A stretch of 30,062 nucleotides of DNA from a virus, in IMG/VR virus record IMGVR_UViG_3300042898_003888, positions 1 through 30,062 of that record, one strand, 5' to 3'. Of this stretch, positions 1 to 7,535 are shown piece after piece (position 1 is the first letter of the stretch; every line of letters starts with the position of its first letter). The position numbers and the translations under genes were made by a program. The notes under the pieces were generated by a model that saw only the letters and a list, made by a program, of their open reading frames with translations, ran no database searches and was not told the origin of the DNA.

Positions 1-327
1 CTCGATGAATTTTATAAGACAAACAGAGATAAACATGATATTATGATTATTTCTGATGAAATTGGTAGATCAAAACCCTCAACTTTATTTTTTCTTTCAA
101 AGTTCGGGTGTCAAGTTGAGAGAGTTGTATTTTATAGCAAAATCACTATAGATAAAATTTGGAATGAATTTGATGTTTTACTTACCGCAAATCCTGACTT
201 ATTATTAAACCATCCTCAAGATAAAAAAGTTATCAAGTTTGAAACAGTATATAATCAAAATATTGATTTTAAAAATAATATTGATACTTTAAAATCTTTA
301 AACGAAAAAATACTTGAATTAGAATGA
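1..327 (+). CDS. Partial hypothetical protein, weakly HAD-like C-terminus
   Basis: The frame is open to the left edge, so the gene starts outside the window; 108 codons are visible before TGA. An internal ATG at 43 is not needed as a start because the reading frame continues upstream of it. The visible part has a DVLLTANPDLL segment followed by a KKVIKFE strand, a pattern reminiscent of the late strands of HAD-type phosphatases found in phages, but the nucleophile and acid/base region would lie upstream and cannot be checked. The stop overlaps the ATG of the next gene (ATGA), so the two are translationally coupled. The HAD suggestion is an inference from a short motif and is weak; that the frame is coding is fairly safe. 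Confidence 0.6.
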   Translation, partial: LDEFYKTNRDKHDIMIISDEIGRSKPSTLFFLSKFGCQVERVVFYSKITIDKIWNEFDVLLTANPDLLLNHPQDKKVIKFETVYNQNIDFKNNIDTLKSLNEKILELE

Positions 328-599
328 TAGAAATTTGGAATGAAAACTATTACGTAGATTTGGATGCGATCGAAAAATACGTAGATATTAGCGATATTAA
401 TCCCATTGAAAATAGTGGTCAAACAGACACAAAAATTAACTTAGTAAGATACGAAATGGTTAAGTTAATGTTGGACGTTGTTTTTACTGAACATGATATC
501 CAAGACGAAAAACTTGGACTTCATAACTCAGGATTATCAGTACCTTTTAAACTATCATTTAACAGTTTACTAAATAAAAAATTGATTAACAAATATTAA
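324..599 (+). CDS. Small hypothetical protein
   Basis: Ninety-one codons, starting in an ATGA overlap with the preceding gene and ending two bases before the next ATG, so it sits inside a tight operon. The protein is acidic in its N-terminal half, with no Cys, no transmembrane segment and no signal peptide. The central stretch (about residues 38-55, INLVRYEMVKLMLDVV) looks like an amphipathic helix. I do not recognise the family. Its position immediately before two glycosyltransferases and the late sigma factor is the only functional hint. Confidence 0.65.
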   Translation: MIEIWNENYYVDLDAIEKYVDISDINPIENSGQTDTKINLVRYEMVKLMLDVVFTEHDIQDEKLGLHNSGLSVPFKLSFNSLLNKKLINKY

Positions 600-600
600 T

Positions 601-1656
601 ATGGATCAAGAACAAATTGAAAAAGTAAAACTTTCAATACAGAAGTTAGAAGAAAAAACTTCACGAATTTATTTCTTTGTACACGATACAAAAGGAAACC
701 CCAAAGCGTCAATTAAATACATTTATGACATGGCACTAACACTCAAGAATAATGGTTACAACTCAACTATTTTACATGAGAAAAAAGATTATATGGGTGT
801 CGCAAATTGGTTAAACGAAGAATATATGAGTCAAATTCCACACCAACTTATTGAGGGTGAAAATATTGAGATTGCACCTGAAGATTTTTTGGTTGTACCT
901 GAAATTTTTGGATTTATGATGGATCAGGTAAAGGACTTACCATGTGGTAAAATCGTACTTACACAATCATACGCACACATGTTGGAAACTCTACAGCCAG
1001 GTCAAACTTGGAGTCAATTCGGTTTTTTTAAATGTATTACCACATCTGATGTACAAAAAAAACAAATTGAAAAAATAATGAGAAATAACTCATTTGATAT
1101 TTGTGAACCTTACATTTCTGATCTTTTTAAGAAAAAAGATAAACCACCAATGCCAATCATTGGTATACATTCAAAAGAACAAGAAGACACTATTAATCTT
1201 ATAAAGACTTTCTATTTAAGATTTCCTCAGTATCGTTGGTTCACCTTTAGAGACCTTAGAGGTCTTAATCATGAACAATTTTCACAAGCTATTTCAGAGT
1301 GTATGTTAACTGTTTGGATTGATCATGAAAGTGGATATGGAACATTCCCATTAGAATCCATGAAGTGTGGTGTACCTGTTATGGGTATTGCACCCGAATT
1401 AGTCCCGCAATGGATGAATGAGGAAAATGGTGTGTGGATTAAAGATAGAATTTTACTACCAGAACTTGTTGGTGATTGGGTTCAAAATTGGTTAGAGGAT
1501 AACATATCACCATCAATATATGAAAACATGGACAAAACAATTGGTGAACTACCAACTAAAGAAGATTTTGAAAATAAAGTTGTTGAGTTATTCTCCGAAT
1601 ATCTTACTCTACGTGCAAACTCTATGAAAGATCAAATCTCAAAATTTAATGATTAA
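601..1656 (+). CDS. GT-B fold glycosyltransferase (GT4/GT1-like)
   Basis: A 351-residue protein resembling the GT-B glycosyltransferases that move a sugar from a nucleotide donor. The N-terminal half has a Rossmann-like opening (RIYFFVHDTKGNPKASIKYI, about residues 22-41). The C-terminal half carries the donor-side signature HESGYGTFPLESMKCGVPVM (about 242-261), like the E-x7-E motif followed by CGVPV of GT4 enzymes, here with eight residues between the two Glu. No membrane segment is present. It starts two bases after the previous stop and its own stop is one base before the likely start of a second, GT-A type transferase, so the two are coexpressed. Likely acceptors are phage DNA base modifications, virion proteins or host surface glycans; the sequence does not decide which. 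Confidence 0.8.
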   Translation: MDQEQIEKVKLSIQKLEEKTSRIYFFVHDTKGNPKASIKYIYDMALTLKNNGYNSTILHEKKDYMGVANWLNEEYMSQIPHQLIEGENIEIAPEDFLVVPEIFGFMMDQVKDLPCGKIVLTQSYAHMLETLQPGQTWSQFGFFKCITTSDVQKKQIEKIMRNNSFDICEPYISDLFKKKDKPPMPIIGIHSKEQEDTINLIKTFYLRFPQYRWFTFRDLRGLNHEQFSQAISECMLTVWIDHESGYGTFPLESMKCGVPVMGIAPELVPQWMNEENGVWIKDRILLPELVGDWVQNWLEDNISPSIYENMDKTIGELPTKEDFENKVVELFSEYLTLRANSMKDQISKFND

Positions 1657-1657
1657 T

Positions 1658-2464
1658 ATGGAAAACATTTTAGACCTTACAGTTGTATTACCGATTAAGT
1701 CGGCTATTGCAAAAGATTTCGCAGAACTTTTTGGGAATGCGATATCGTCAGTTAAAAATCAAAAAGTTGGTGTCAAAGAACTTTTGATTGTCGCAACTCA
1801 AGAAGAACATTTACAAGACTTTCTTAAATCTTTTGATTTTGGAGATCAACCATACCGTATTTTAACTTGGGAGGGTGAACCAAGTTTTGCTGACCAAATA
1901 AATTATGGTATTAAAAGTTCAAACAGTGAATGGGTTTCCATTTTTGAGTTTGATGATGAATATGCATCAATTTGGTTTGATAACTTTAACAAATATCAAA
2001 AATACTATACGGATGTGGACGTGTTCCTTCCAATTGTTGTAGATACTAATGAAAAAGGTGTTTTTGCTGGTTTTACAAATGAAGCGGTTTTTGCCGCAAA
2101 TTTTGCACAAGAAATGGGATATCTTACAAACGATATCTTACAAGATTACCAAAACTTCCAAACATCAGGTATGATTTTCCGTAAAAAAGTTTATGAAGAC
2201 TATGGTGGGTTCAAATCAAGTATCAAACTTACATTCGTTTATGAGTTATTCCTTCGTTGGACTTATAACTCGGTAAAAATTATGAGTATTCCTAGAATCG
2301 GATACAAACACTCTAATATGAGAGAAGGTTCTTTGTTTTGGAACTACAAAAATGGTACTGACAAAATGTTAGATGAAGAAGTTAAGTTTTGGGTTCAAAA
2401 CGCAAAAAAAGAATATTTCTTCACCGAGGACAGATCCATAAAGTATGTTTCAACAAATGATTAA
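1658..2464 (+). CDS. GT-A fold glycosyltransferase, family 2-like
   Basis: A 268-residue protein. It opens with the family-2 pattern LDLTVVLPIK, then an AISSVKNQ helix and an LLIVATQ strand. A DxD-like metal/nucleotide site, FEFDDEY, includes D99 and D100. ATG 1658 lies one base after the previous stop; an in-frame ATG at 1649 overlaps that gene and is less attractive. The C-terminal half has a GMIFRKKVYEDYGGF segment (about residues 170-184) that matches the acceptor-side region of many GT2 enzymes. It is coupled to the upstream GT-B enzyme and overlaps the late sigma gene by one base (TAATG). Two transferases of different folds in tandem suggest sequential addition of at least two sugars; the acceptor is unknown. 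Confidence 0.75.
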   Translation: MENILDLTVVLPIKSAIAKDFAELFGNAISSVKNQKVGVKELLIVATQEEHLQDFLKSFDFGDQPYRILTWEGEPSFADQINYGIKSSNSEWVSIFEFDDEYASIWFDNFNKYQKYYTDVDVFLPIVVDTNEKGVFAGFTNEAVFAANFAQEMGYLTNDILQDYQNFQTSGMIFRKKVYEDYGGFKSSIKLTFVYELFLRWTYNSVKIMSIPRIGYKHSNMREGSLFWNYKNGTDKMLDEEVKFWVQNAKKEYFFTEDRSIKYVSTND

Positions 2465-3231
2465 TGTCAGAAACATTCACGGCGACATCAGAGACATTTA
2501 CGGCCACAACTGAAGACGCCGCTTCAAAAAAAAGAGGTAGAAAGGCTACTCAAACAAACTACTTCGATGTAAGAGAAGAAGAAGCTGTTAGAAAATATTT
2601 GATAGCGACTACTTTCGAAGAAAAAAATCGTATTTACAACGAATATTTGAGAGGACCTCTTGATAAGATGATCTCCTCGATTATTCGTCGATATAAACTT
2701 TACAGAAAAGATATGGATTTTCGTGAAACACACACGGATACACATTCATTTTTAATGACTAAAGTTGATAAGTTTATACCGGCAAAAAATAAGAAGGCTT
2801 ATTCTTATTTCGGTACAATTTGTAAGAACTATCTGATGGGTCAGATTATTAAAGATCAAAAAGATATGAATCGGAAAATATCTTATGAAGATATCTCTCA
2901 GTCCTTAGAAGAAAGACCCGACATGATGTACACCATTGACAATGACACTATAGAAACTGAAGTTGTTATTGCACAATATCTCACTGATTTAAAAGGTTAT
3001 ATTGATAAGGAAAACTTATCAGATAGTGAGGTAAAACTTGGATACGCACTTATTGACCTATTTGAAAACTACGATTCTATTTTTACCGGTACCGACAACA
3101 ACAAATTTAACAAAAATATCATTCTTTTGTCATTAAGAGAAATGACTAATCTTTCCACCAAAGAAATACGAAATTCTATGAAAAAATTCAAAAAACTATA
3201 TTTGGTGGTTCAAATGAAAATGAAAGATTAA
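2464..3231 (+). CDS. 55: Late-transcription sigma factor, T4 gp55-like
   Basis: A 255-residue protein longer than T4 gp55 (185 residues). Residues about 62-130 resemble a reduced sigma region 2: a helix with IIRRYKLYRKDMDF, then AYSYFGTICKNYLMGQIIK, the core-binding and promoter-melting segment typical of gp55 proteins. A distal part (about 212-255, NIILLSLREMTNLSTKEIRN) looks like a small helix-turn-helix. In T4 the homologue directs host RNA polymerase to late promoters together with gp33 and the sliding clamp. The first 17 residues hold a tandem duplication (SETFTAT twice), an unusual disordered extension. ATG overlaps the previous stop. No classical clamp-binding C-terminus was recognised. 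The role fits the recurrent TATTTATN motif in front of structural genes here. Confidence 0.8.
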   Translation: MSETFTATSETFTATTEDAASKKRGRKATQTNYFDVREEEAVRKYLIATTFEEKNRIYNEYLRGPLDKMISSIIRRYKLYRKDMDFRETHTDTHSFLMTKVDKFIPAKNKKAYSYFGTICKNYLMGQIIKDQKDMNRKISYEDISQSLEERPDMMYTIDNDTIETEVVIAQYLTDLKGYIDKENLSDSEVKLGYALIDLFENYDSIFTGTDNNKFNKNIILLSLREMTNLSTKEIRNSMKKFKKLYLVVQMKMKD

Positions 3232-3247
3232 CTTTTCATTTTTTTTG
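3217..3247 (+). terminator. Intrinsic terminator overlapping the end of the sigma gene
   Basis: AAAATGAAAG and CTTTTCATTTT pair with a single bulge around a 5-base loop (ATTAA) that contains the TAA stop of the gp55-like gene, followed by a T-run. The stem is AT-rich, so termination may be partial. Confidence 0.5.
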
Positions 3248-3264
3248 AATATTTTATTCTAAAG

Positions 3265-3272
3265 TATTTATT
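3265..3272 (+). promoter_or_regulatory. Putative late promoter motif TATTTATT
   Basis: The 8-mer lies three bases before the ATG at 3276, just after the terminator of the upstream operon, so it is well placed to start a new transcript. With a T4-like box-to-start distance the mRNA would begin at or next to the AUG. Confidence 0.55.
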
Positions 3273-3275
3273 GGT

Positions 3276-3647
3276 ATGCCACGTCCACAAAGAAAAGAAA
3301 TCAAGTACACCAAAGAGTCTATGTTGGCTCTTATGCAAGAAATCTACAATGAGATTGTAGAACAACGTAATACCGCTATTCGTATACAGAACAAAATGCT
3401 TACGATGATGAAAGAACCTGAAGATATGAGACAGCTTGGTCCTATCATTGAAAAACAACAAAGAATAATAAATGATTGTGTTGAGAAAAAGTTAACACTT
3501 TCTAAACTCCAATCACAGATTTGGGAAAAATCTAACAACACACAAGAAAGTTTTTCTCTATCTGATATGGATGAAGATCTCATGAATCAACTTTTGGACA
3601 AAGATTCGGATGTTGATGATGAGACTCCAACATACAGAATGAAATAA
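3276..3647 (+). CDS. Small helical hypothetical protein
   Basis: A 123-residue protein, largely helical with coiled-coil character over residues about 12-90, ending in an acidic tail (SDMDEDLMNQLLDKDSD). It follows the late-motif 8-mer by three bases and its TAATG stop overlaps the start of the 720-residue protein, so it heads the tail operon. Size, acidity and proximity to the sigma gene made me consider the T4 late coactivator gp33 (112 residues), but no gp33 signature is seen and the LMNQLL segment is not C-terminal as the clamp-binding peptide would be. It could equally be a tail chaperone or a small virion protein. Function unassigned. Confidence 0.6.
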   Translation: MPRPQRKEIKYTKESMLALMQEIYNEIVEQRNTAIRIQNKMLTMMKEPEDMRQLGPIIEKQQRIINDCVEKKLTLSKLQSQIWEKSNNTQESFSLSDMDEDLMNQLLDKDSDVDDETPTYRMK

Positions 3648-5809
3648 TGCCACTACCAAATTTTGAACCGACAGATCTTAAAAATGGATATGAGTCAATA
3701 AACTCACAAATTTCTGCGCTCCAATCTTACAAAGCAGTATCTGATGCTCAAAATCAAAATACGAGAAACTTAGGCAATTCCGATGCACAATATCAAGGGT
3801 TATTTGCAACTCAGTTAAATCAAATCTCAACACAACAAAAAAGGTTCGAAAGAAACACCCCAACATCTTATAGTGAACTTTTAAAGTTAATCCAAAAAAC
3901 CAAAGGTTCTGGAACTGAAACATCTAAAGAACTTAGAAAAATATTAATCACCGCAGCGATTAAGTTAGAGCCTGAAGTTAATCAAATTGTTGCTCAACAA
4001 GCAATTAAAGTTTTAGGTTGTTCACAACAACAAACTTATGAAGGAATTTCAGAAAATGAGTTAATTTTAAATGGTGTGAACTCTCTTAGTGCGTTAGCAC
4101 CAAGCAAAGGAATATATTTAAAAATCACTGATATTGATTTTTTTAAAGCTTTGACCGTTGACCCGCAAAGTAGAATAGGAAAAATATATTACGAACGTGA
4201 AAATATTGGGTCGCTCCAAGCTTATAGAAACTACTACGGTACAAGTGGTTTCCCGATGAACTACGAGTTGTGGGAAAGAACACAAGATTCAACTAAAACA
4301 TACAAAGATCAGTACGAAGTTTTTTATAATGGTGGAAGTTCAAAAGATAGATTATTCGATTTTGCATACACCAAAACTGATGGTTTTGGAAATAGTGGTG
4401 AGTTTGTAAGAATATTTTTTATTGACAGAACAGGTACACCTGTTGATCCTGGAACAGATAAACTCGCCTATTCAGGACAAACAATTGTTAAATCACTCAA
4501 TGATTATTATAGATCTATTAATATTTTTAGTGCTAAAACTCTGTTAGCAAATATATTAAATATTGCTGTTGGTGCACTTTCTTCAGGTATTAGTATAACT
4601 CAAATACAAGAACAAACAAAATTTGCGATAATACTCAATAGAATATTAGGTAGGTGTGAATCTGGAGAAAGTGAAATTGATGTAAGTGGTATTGCTAAAG
4701 TCTCTGAACTTGATGTGGTGGATGACGCATTTTTTGAATTTAATCAAATAGACGAAAAATTTATTCAAGAAACAGTTAATCGAGTTCAAGGTAGGTTTGT
4801 AACCTACGAAGAATGTGGTGAGGTTCGGTTTCCCGTTGATGTAAACTCGATCCTTAATGACGCAGATCGATTTGGTCAGATTGCAGATTCTTTGACTATC
4901 GAACAACAAGTCGAAGAAATTGAAAGAATATTAGATTCGATACCCAATACTTGGGAACAAAGTGGAACAACACAAACTATAAAATTCAGTACAGACGCTT
5001 ATCTTTCGAATCTCATAAGTCAAATACCATTGGCACTAGCCTCTTCAATTTTTACACCTAAAGTACTTCTACCATTATTTGCCTTTTATCAGTATTTACA
5101 AAACGAAATTTTGGGATTTGCAAATCAACAAATAGTAAGTGGAAATACTGTTATTAATGTTGTAAATAGTAATATATCCTCAGCCAATACTCTTAACCAA
5201 CAATCCAATATTCAAGTCTCAAATGCTACTCAGTTTGCCAAAAAGTTTAGAAAGTTTTTATTCGGTGTTGTAGGTGCCGTTGCCGGTAAATTTATTGAGA
5301 TTCTTTTTCAAATATTAAAAAGGGAACTTCTCAATCTCATTAAAACAGCGTTAGAAGATATCTACAGAACAAGTAATAATATTTACGCGTTGAAAGTTAG
5401 ATCGTTAATAGCCGCTGGTGAGTTTTTGGTGGACTCATTTGTGTCAATACAAAATTACCGAGAGTGTAAATCTTTAGTTGCTCAGATTCAAAAAATATTG
5501 AAACTTATTTCACGAAGTATTCCGAATAGACCAAGAATATCAAAAGGTTTAATTGGACTCGCCAACTATCTACCTGGTACTTCCCCCGAAAGAGCGGTAA
5601 TCAATGCAATACAGATTAGTCAGGAGTTTGGATTACCAACAGGAAGTTTATCAGATGGGCAACCAAATAAAATGATTTTATACCAAATGGCAACACAAAG
5701 AGCATCAAAAAAAGAAGAGGCCGAAAACGGTGTGGTCGACATTGGAGTTGATCCTATACAAACTGCAGCACTTGGGGGTATACCAGTCTTTGTTGGAAAA
5801 AATAGATAA
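3647..5809 (+). CDS. Large virion-type protein, probably tail/baseplate
   Basis: A 720-residue protein without a recognised domain. The N-terminal 100 residues are Gln/Asn/Ser-rich and likely extended or coiled. The middle (about 130-260) holds Tyr/Phe/Gly-rich beta segments including YYGTSGFPMNYELWERTQD. The C-terminal half contains long hydrophobic helices (about 455-490, SQIPLALASSIFTPKVLLPL; about 535-565, FLFGVVGAVAGKFIEILFQI) that resemble buried structural helices or membrane-interacting segments, with no signal peptide. It is coupled to the small gene upstream (TAATG) and followed one base later by a short coiled-coil gene and the OB-fold baseplate protein. The context makes it a baseplate/hub or other tail component; that is inference from neighbours and size. 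Confidence 0.65.
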   Translation: MPLPNFEPTDLKNGYESINSQISALQSYKAVSDAQNQNTRNLGNSDAQYQGLFATQLNQISTQQKRFERNTPTSYSELLKLIQKTKGSGTETSKELRKILITAAIKLEPEVNQIVAQQAIKVLGCSQQQTYEGISENELILNGVNSLSALAPSKGIYLKITDIDFFKALTVDPQSRIGKIYYERENIGSLQAYRNYYGTSGFPMNYELWERTQDSTKTYKDQYEVFYNGGSSKDRLFDFAYTKTDGFGNSGEFVRIFFIDRTGTPVDPGTDKLAYSGQTIVKSLNDYYRSINIFSAKTLLANILNIAVGALSSGISITQIQEQTKFAIILNRILGRCESGESEIDVSGIAKVSELDVVDDAFFEFNQIDEKFIQETVNRVQGRFVTYEECGEVRFPVDVNSILNDADRFGQIADSLTIEQQVEEIERILDSIPNTWEQSGTTQTIKFSTDAYLSNLISQIPLALASSIFTPKVLLPLFAFYQYLQNEILGFANQQIVSGNTVINVVNSNISSANTLNQQSNIQVSNATQFAKKFRKFLFGVVGAVAGKFIEILFQILKRELLNLIKTALEDIYRTSNNIYALKVRSLIAAGEFLVDSFVSIQNYRECKSLVAQIQKILKLISRSIPNRPRISKGLIGLANYLPGTSPERAVINAIQISQEFGLPTGSLSDGQPNKMILYQMATQRASKKEEAENGVVDIGVDPIQTAALGGIPVFVGKNR

Positions 5810-5810
5810 T

Positions 5811-6020
5811 ATGACACAAGAAGAATTTAAAATTGTCGGGGAAGTTGTTAAGGATATAAAAAATGTTCCAAACGCTAAACTCGAAGAAACTATGGATAAA
5901 ATTTCCTCGGAGTTTGAATCGACCAAAAACGCTATCTTGGGTTTGAGTTTTTATATAGACAAGCTCGAAGAAATGTATAACAATTTACTTAAAGAATACA
6001 CAGACAGAAATGGGATCTAG
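5811..6020 (+). CDS. Small coiled-coil protein, tail operon
   Basis: Sixty-nine codons. The frame is open upstream, but the start is set at ATG 5811, one base after the preceding stop, because the longer reading would overlap a real gene by about 80 bases. The peptide is almost entirely helical with heptad-like spacing of hydrophobics (about residues 9-62) and is strongly charged. Its last bases overlap the start of the OB-fold gene by 11 bases. Such small helical proteins between baseplate genes are often assembly chaperones or minor plugs; no family is recognised. Confidence 0.65.
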   Translation: MTQEEFKIVGEVVKDIKNVPNAKLEETMDKISSEFESTKNAILGLSFYIDKLEEMYNNLLKEYTDRNGI

Positions 6021-7512
6021 AATTTGGTATTACGCAAAAGTTTTAGATAACCAAGATCCTTTGAACCTTGGTAGAATTCGTGCGAATTTATTAACTGATG
6101 ATGAGAGTGCCATAACAGGATCTGAAAAAGATTTCAATCCATTAAAGGACAAATGGACAGAAAAAGATCCTTATGTTTTTAACAGTTTATTACCTGTTTA
6201 TATCTATGCCGTTCCAAAAGAAGATGAACTCGTTCAGGTTTACTATCATGAAAATCAAACCGCTCAGTTTCTTAACGCCTACTATATTTCGGGACCTTTA
6301 TCAAGGATACAGAATATTGTTCAAGAAGACTACAATCAATCAGGAAAATATACCGATATAAGCGGCATCCAAATACTTGGAGCAAAAAACCTACGCAACC
6401 CTGATGGAACTTATAAAGATTCAGATCCTGATGGTGTATTTCCAAACCCTGGTGATATTGCCGTATTAGGTAGAGGATCTACCGATTTGATTCTTCAAGA
6501 AAACACAACATTACTAAGAGCAGGAAAATATAAGGGTGAGTTAGTTAGTGACACACAACCATCTGGTAATCCAAGAAGAGCTTTTCTACAACTTTCGAAG
6601 TTTCAACAAAAAACAATCGTCGGATCTACCAAACAATTTGCAGAAGTCAAAACACAAAGTTTACAAGTCAATTTTCTTATTGAATATGATATCACCAACC
6701 CCGAAAATAACTTTAATCTGTTCTCTGGAGCAGTAAGACTTTATCGATTAAAACCTGCGGAACAAACCTCATCAAGAAACATTCGTGTAGATTCTGATTT
6801 GGAACCCTTCAAAATACTCTCAGCGCAGTCAAGTTATAATTTACTTGGGATTGATGGTGTTATTGCCTTTATAAATAACTTCATTCAAAACTGTAATACC
6901 AAGTTGAAAACTTCAACTGGTATCCAACTTTTTTCTGTTACAGACCAAAGATTTCCAATATATTATAGACCAACAAATAGAATATATAACATATTGAGAT
7001 CCACAACGGATACCACAACAAGAAATAATATCACAACGGTATTTCAATCAATTAAGTTAAATCCGAACACACAAAAAGGGGGTTATAATTTGATATATGA
7101 ACAATCACGTGAAGGAGAACCTGTTTCACTCACCTTTAAAAACTACAAACAAGTCACCACAACAAACCTTCCTGAGACATACGCGACACTTGGTGGTAAC
7201 TACCTGTATCTTTTGTCTTCACTTTCTCAAGTACCCGGTAAACAAAAGATCAACTTCGAGAATAGTTTATATGGAATTCAGGAAGAACAGTTTGTAAAAG
7301 AAATATTCCCAAGAACTTCAAGCGCCGTTCGTGGTGAAGAACTTTTAGAACTCCTTAACCTGATTGTAAGGTTCTTGGTAAGTCATGAACACGGGTTTCC
7401 AGGTGAACCCCCGGTTTCAGTGACACAGGACGGATCCACAGTGTCAGGTCTCTTGGCAGAACTAAATGCCGCTTACCAAAAGGTCTTAAGTCAATATATT
7501 AGACTAAATTGA
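6010..7512 (+). CDS. 5: Baseplate hub/spike protein with gp5-type OB-fold
   Basis: A 500-residue protein. Residues about 6-90 match the N-terminal OB-fold of T4 gp5 and related spike proteins: AKVLDNQDPLNLGRIRA, then a conserved Trp/Pro stretch (DKWTEKDPYVFNSLLPVYIY) and PKEDELVQVYYHE, the strand that closes the barrel. The rest is beta-rich and Asn/Thr/Gln-rich. A short conserved-looking tail, LLNLIVRFLVSHEHGFPGEP (about 455-474), contains a His-Glu-His. No lysozyme catalytic segment and no long triple-helix repeat is visible, unlike T4 gp5, so peptidoglycan hydrolysis must be elsewhere if this is the central spike. It ends just before a late-type motif. The OB-fold call is from the N-terminal motif; the hub role is inference. 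Confidence 0.7.
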   Translation: MGSRIWYYAKVLDNQDPLNLGRIRANLLTDDESAITGSEKDFNPLKDKWTEKDPYVFNSLLPVYIYAVPKEDELVQVYYHENQTAQFLNAYYISGPLSRIQNIVQEDYNQSGKYTDISGIQILGAKNLRNPDGTYKDSDPDGVFPNPGDIAVLGRGSTDLILQENTTLLRAGKYKGELVSDTQPSGNPRRAFLQLSKFQQKTIVGSTKQFAEVKTQSLQVNFLIEYDITNPENNFNLFSGAVRLYRLKPAEQTSSRNIRVDSDLEPFKILSAQSSYNLLGIDGVIAFINNFIQNCNTKLKTSTGIQLFSVTDQRFPIYYRPTNRIYNILRSTTDTTTRNNITTVFQSIKLNPNTQKGGYNLIYEQSREGEPVSLTFKNYKQVTTTNLPETYATLGGNYLYLLSSLSQVPGKQKINFENSLYGIQEEQFVKEIFPRTSSAVRGEELLELLNLIVRFLVSHEHGFPGEPPVSVTQDGSTVSGLLAELNAAYQKVLSQYIRLN

Positions 7513-7520
7513 TATTTATT
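7513..7520 (+). promoter_or_regulatory. Putative late promoter motif TATTTATT
   Basis: Sits directly after the stop of the hub gene and 15 bases before the next ATG. The leader contains AAAGG, a possible Shine-Dalgarno-like stretch about 6 bases before the ATG. Confidence 0.5.
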
Positions 7521-7535
7521 ACTAAAAGGTAGTAA

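Noticed and set aside
3276-3647. Assignment of the 123-residue protein as gp33 coactivator
   Set aside because: Only size, acidity and location near the sigma gene support it; the C-terminal clamp-binding peptide is not in place.
5730-5810. An N-terminal extension of the small coiled-coil gene
   Set aside because: It would overlap the end of the 720-residue gene by about 80 bases; ATG 5811, one base after that stop, is the natural start.
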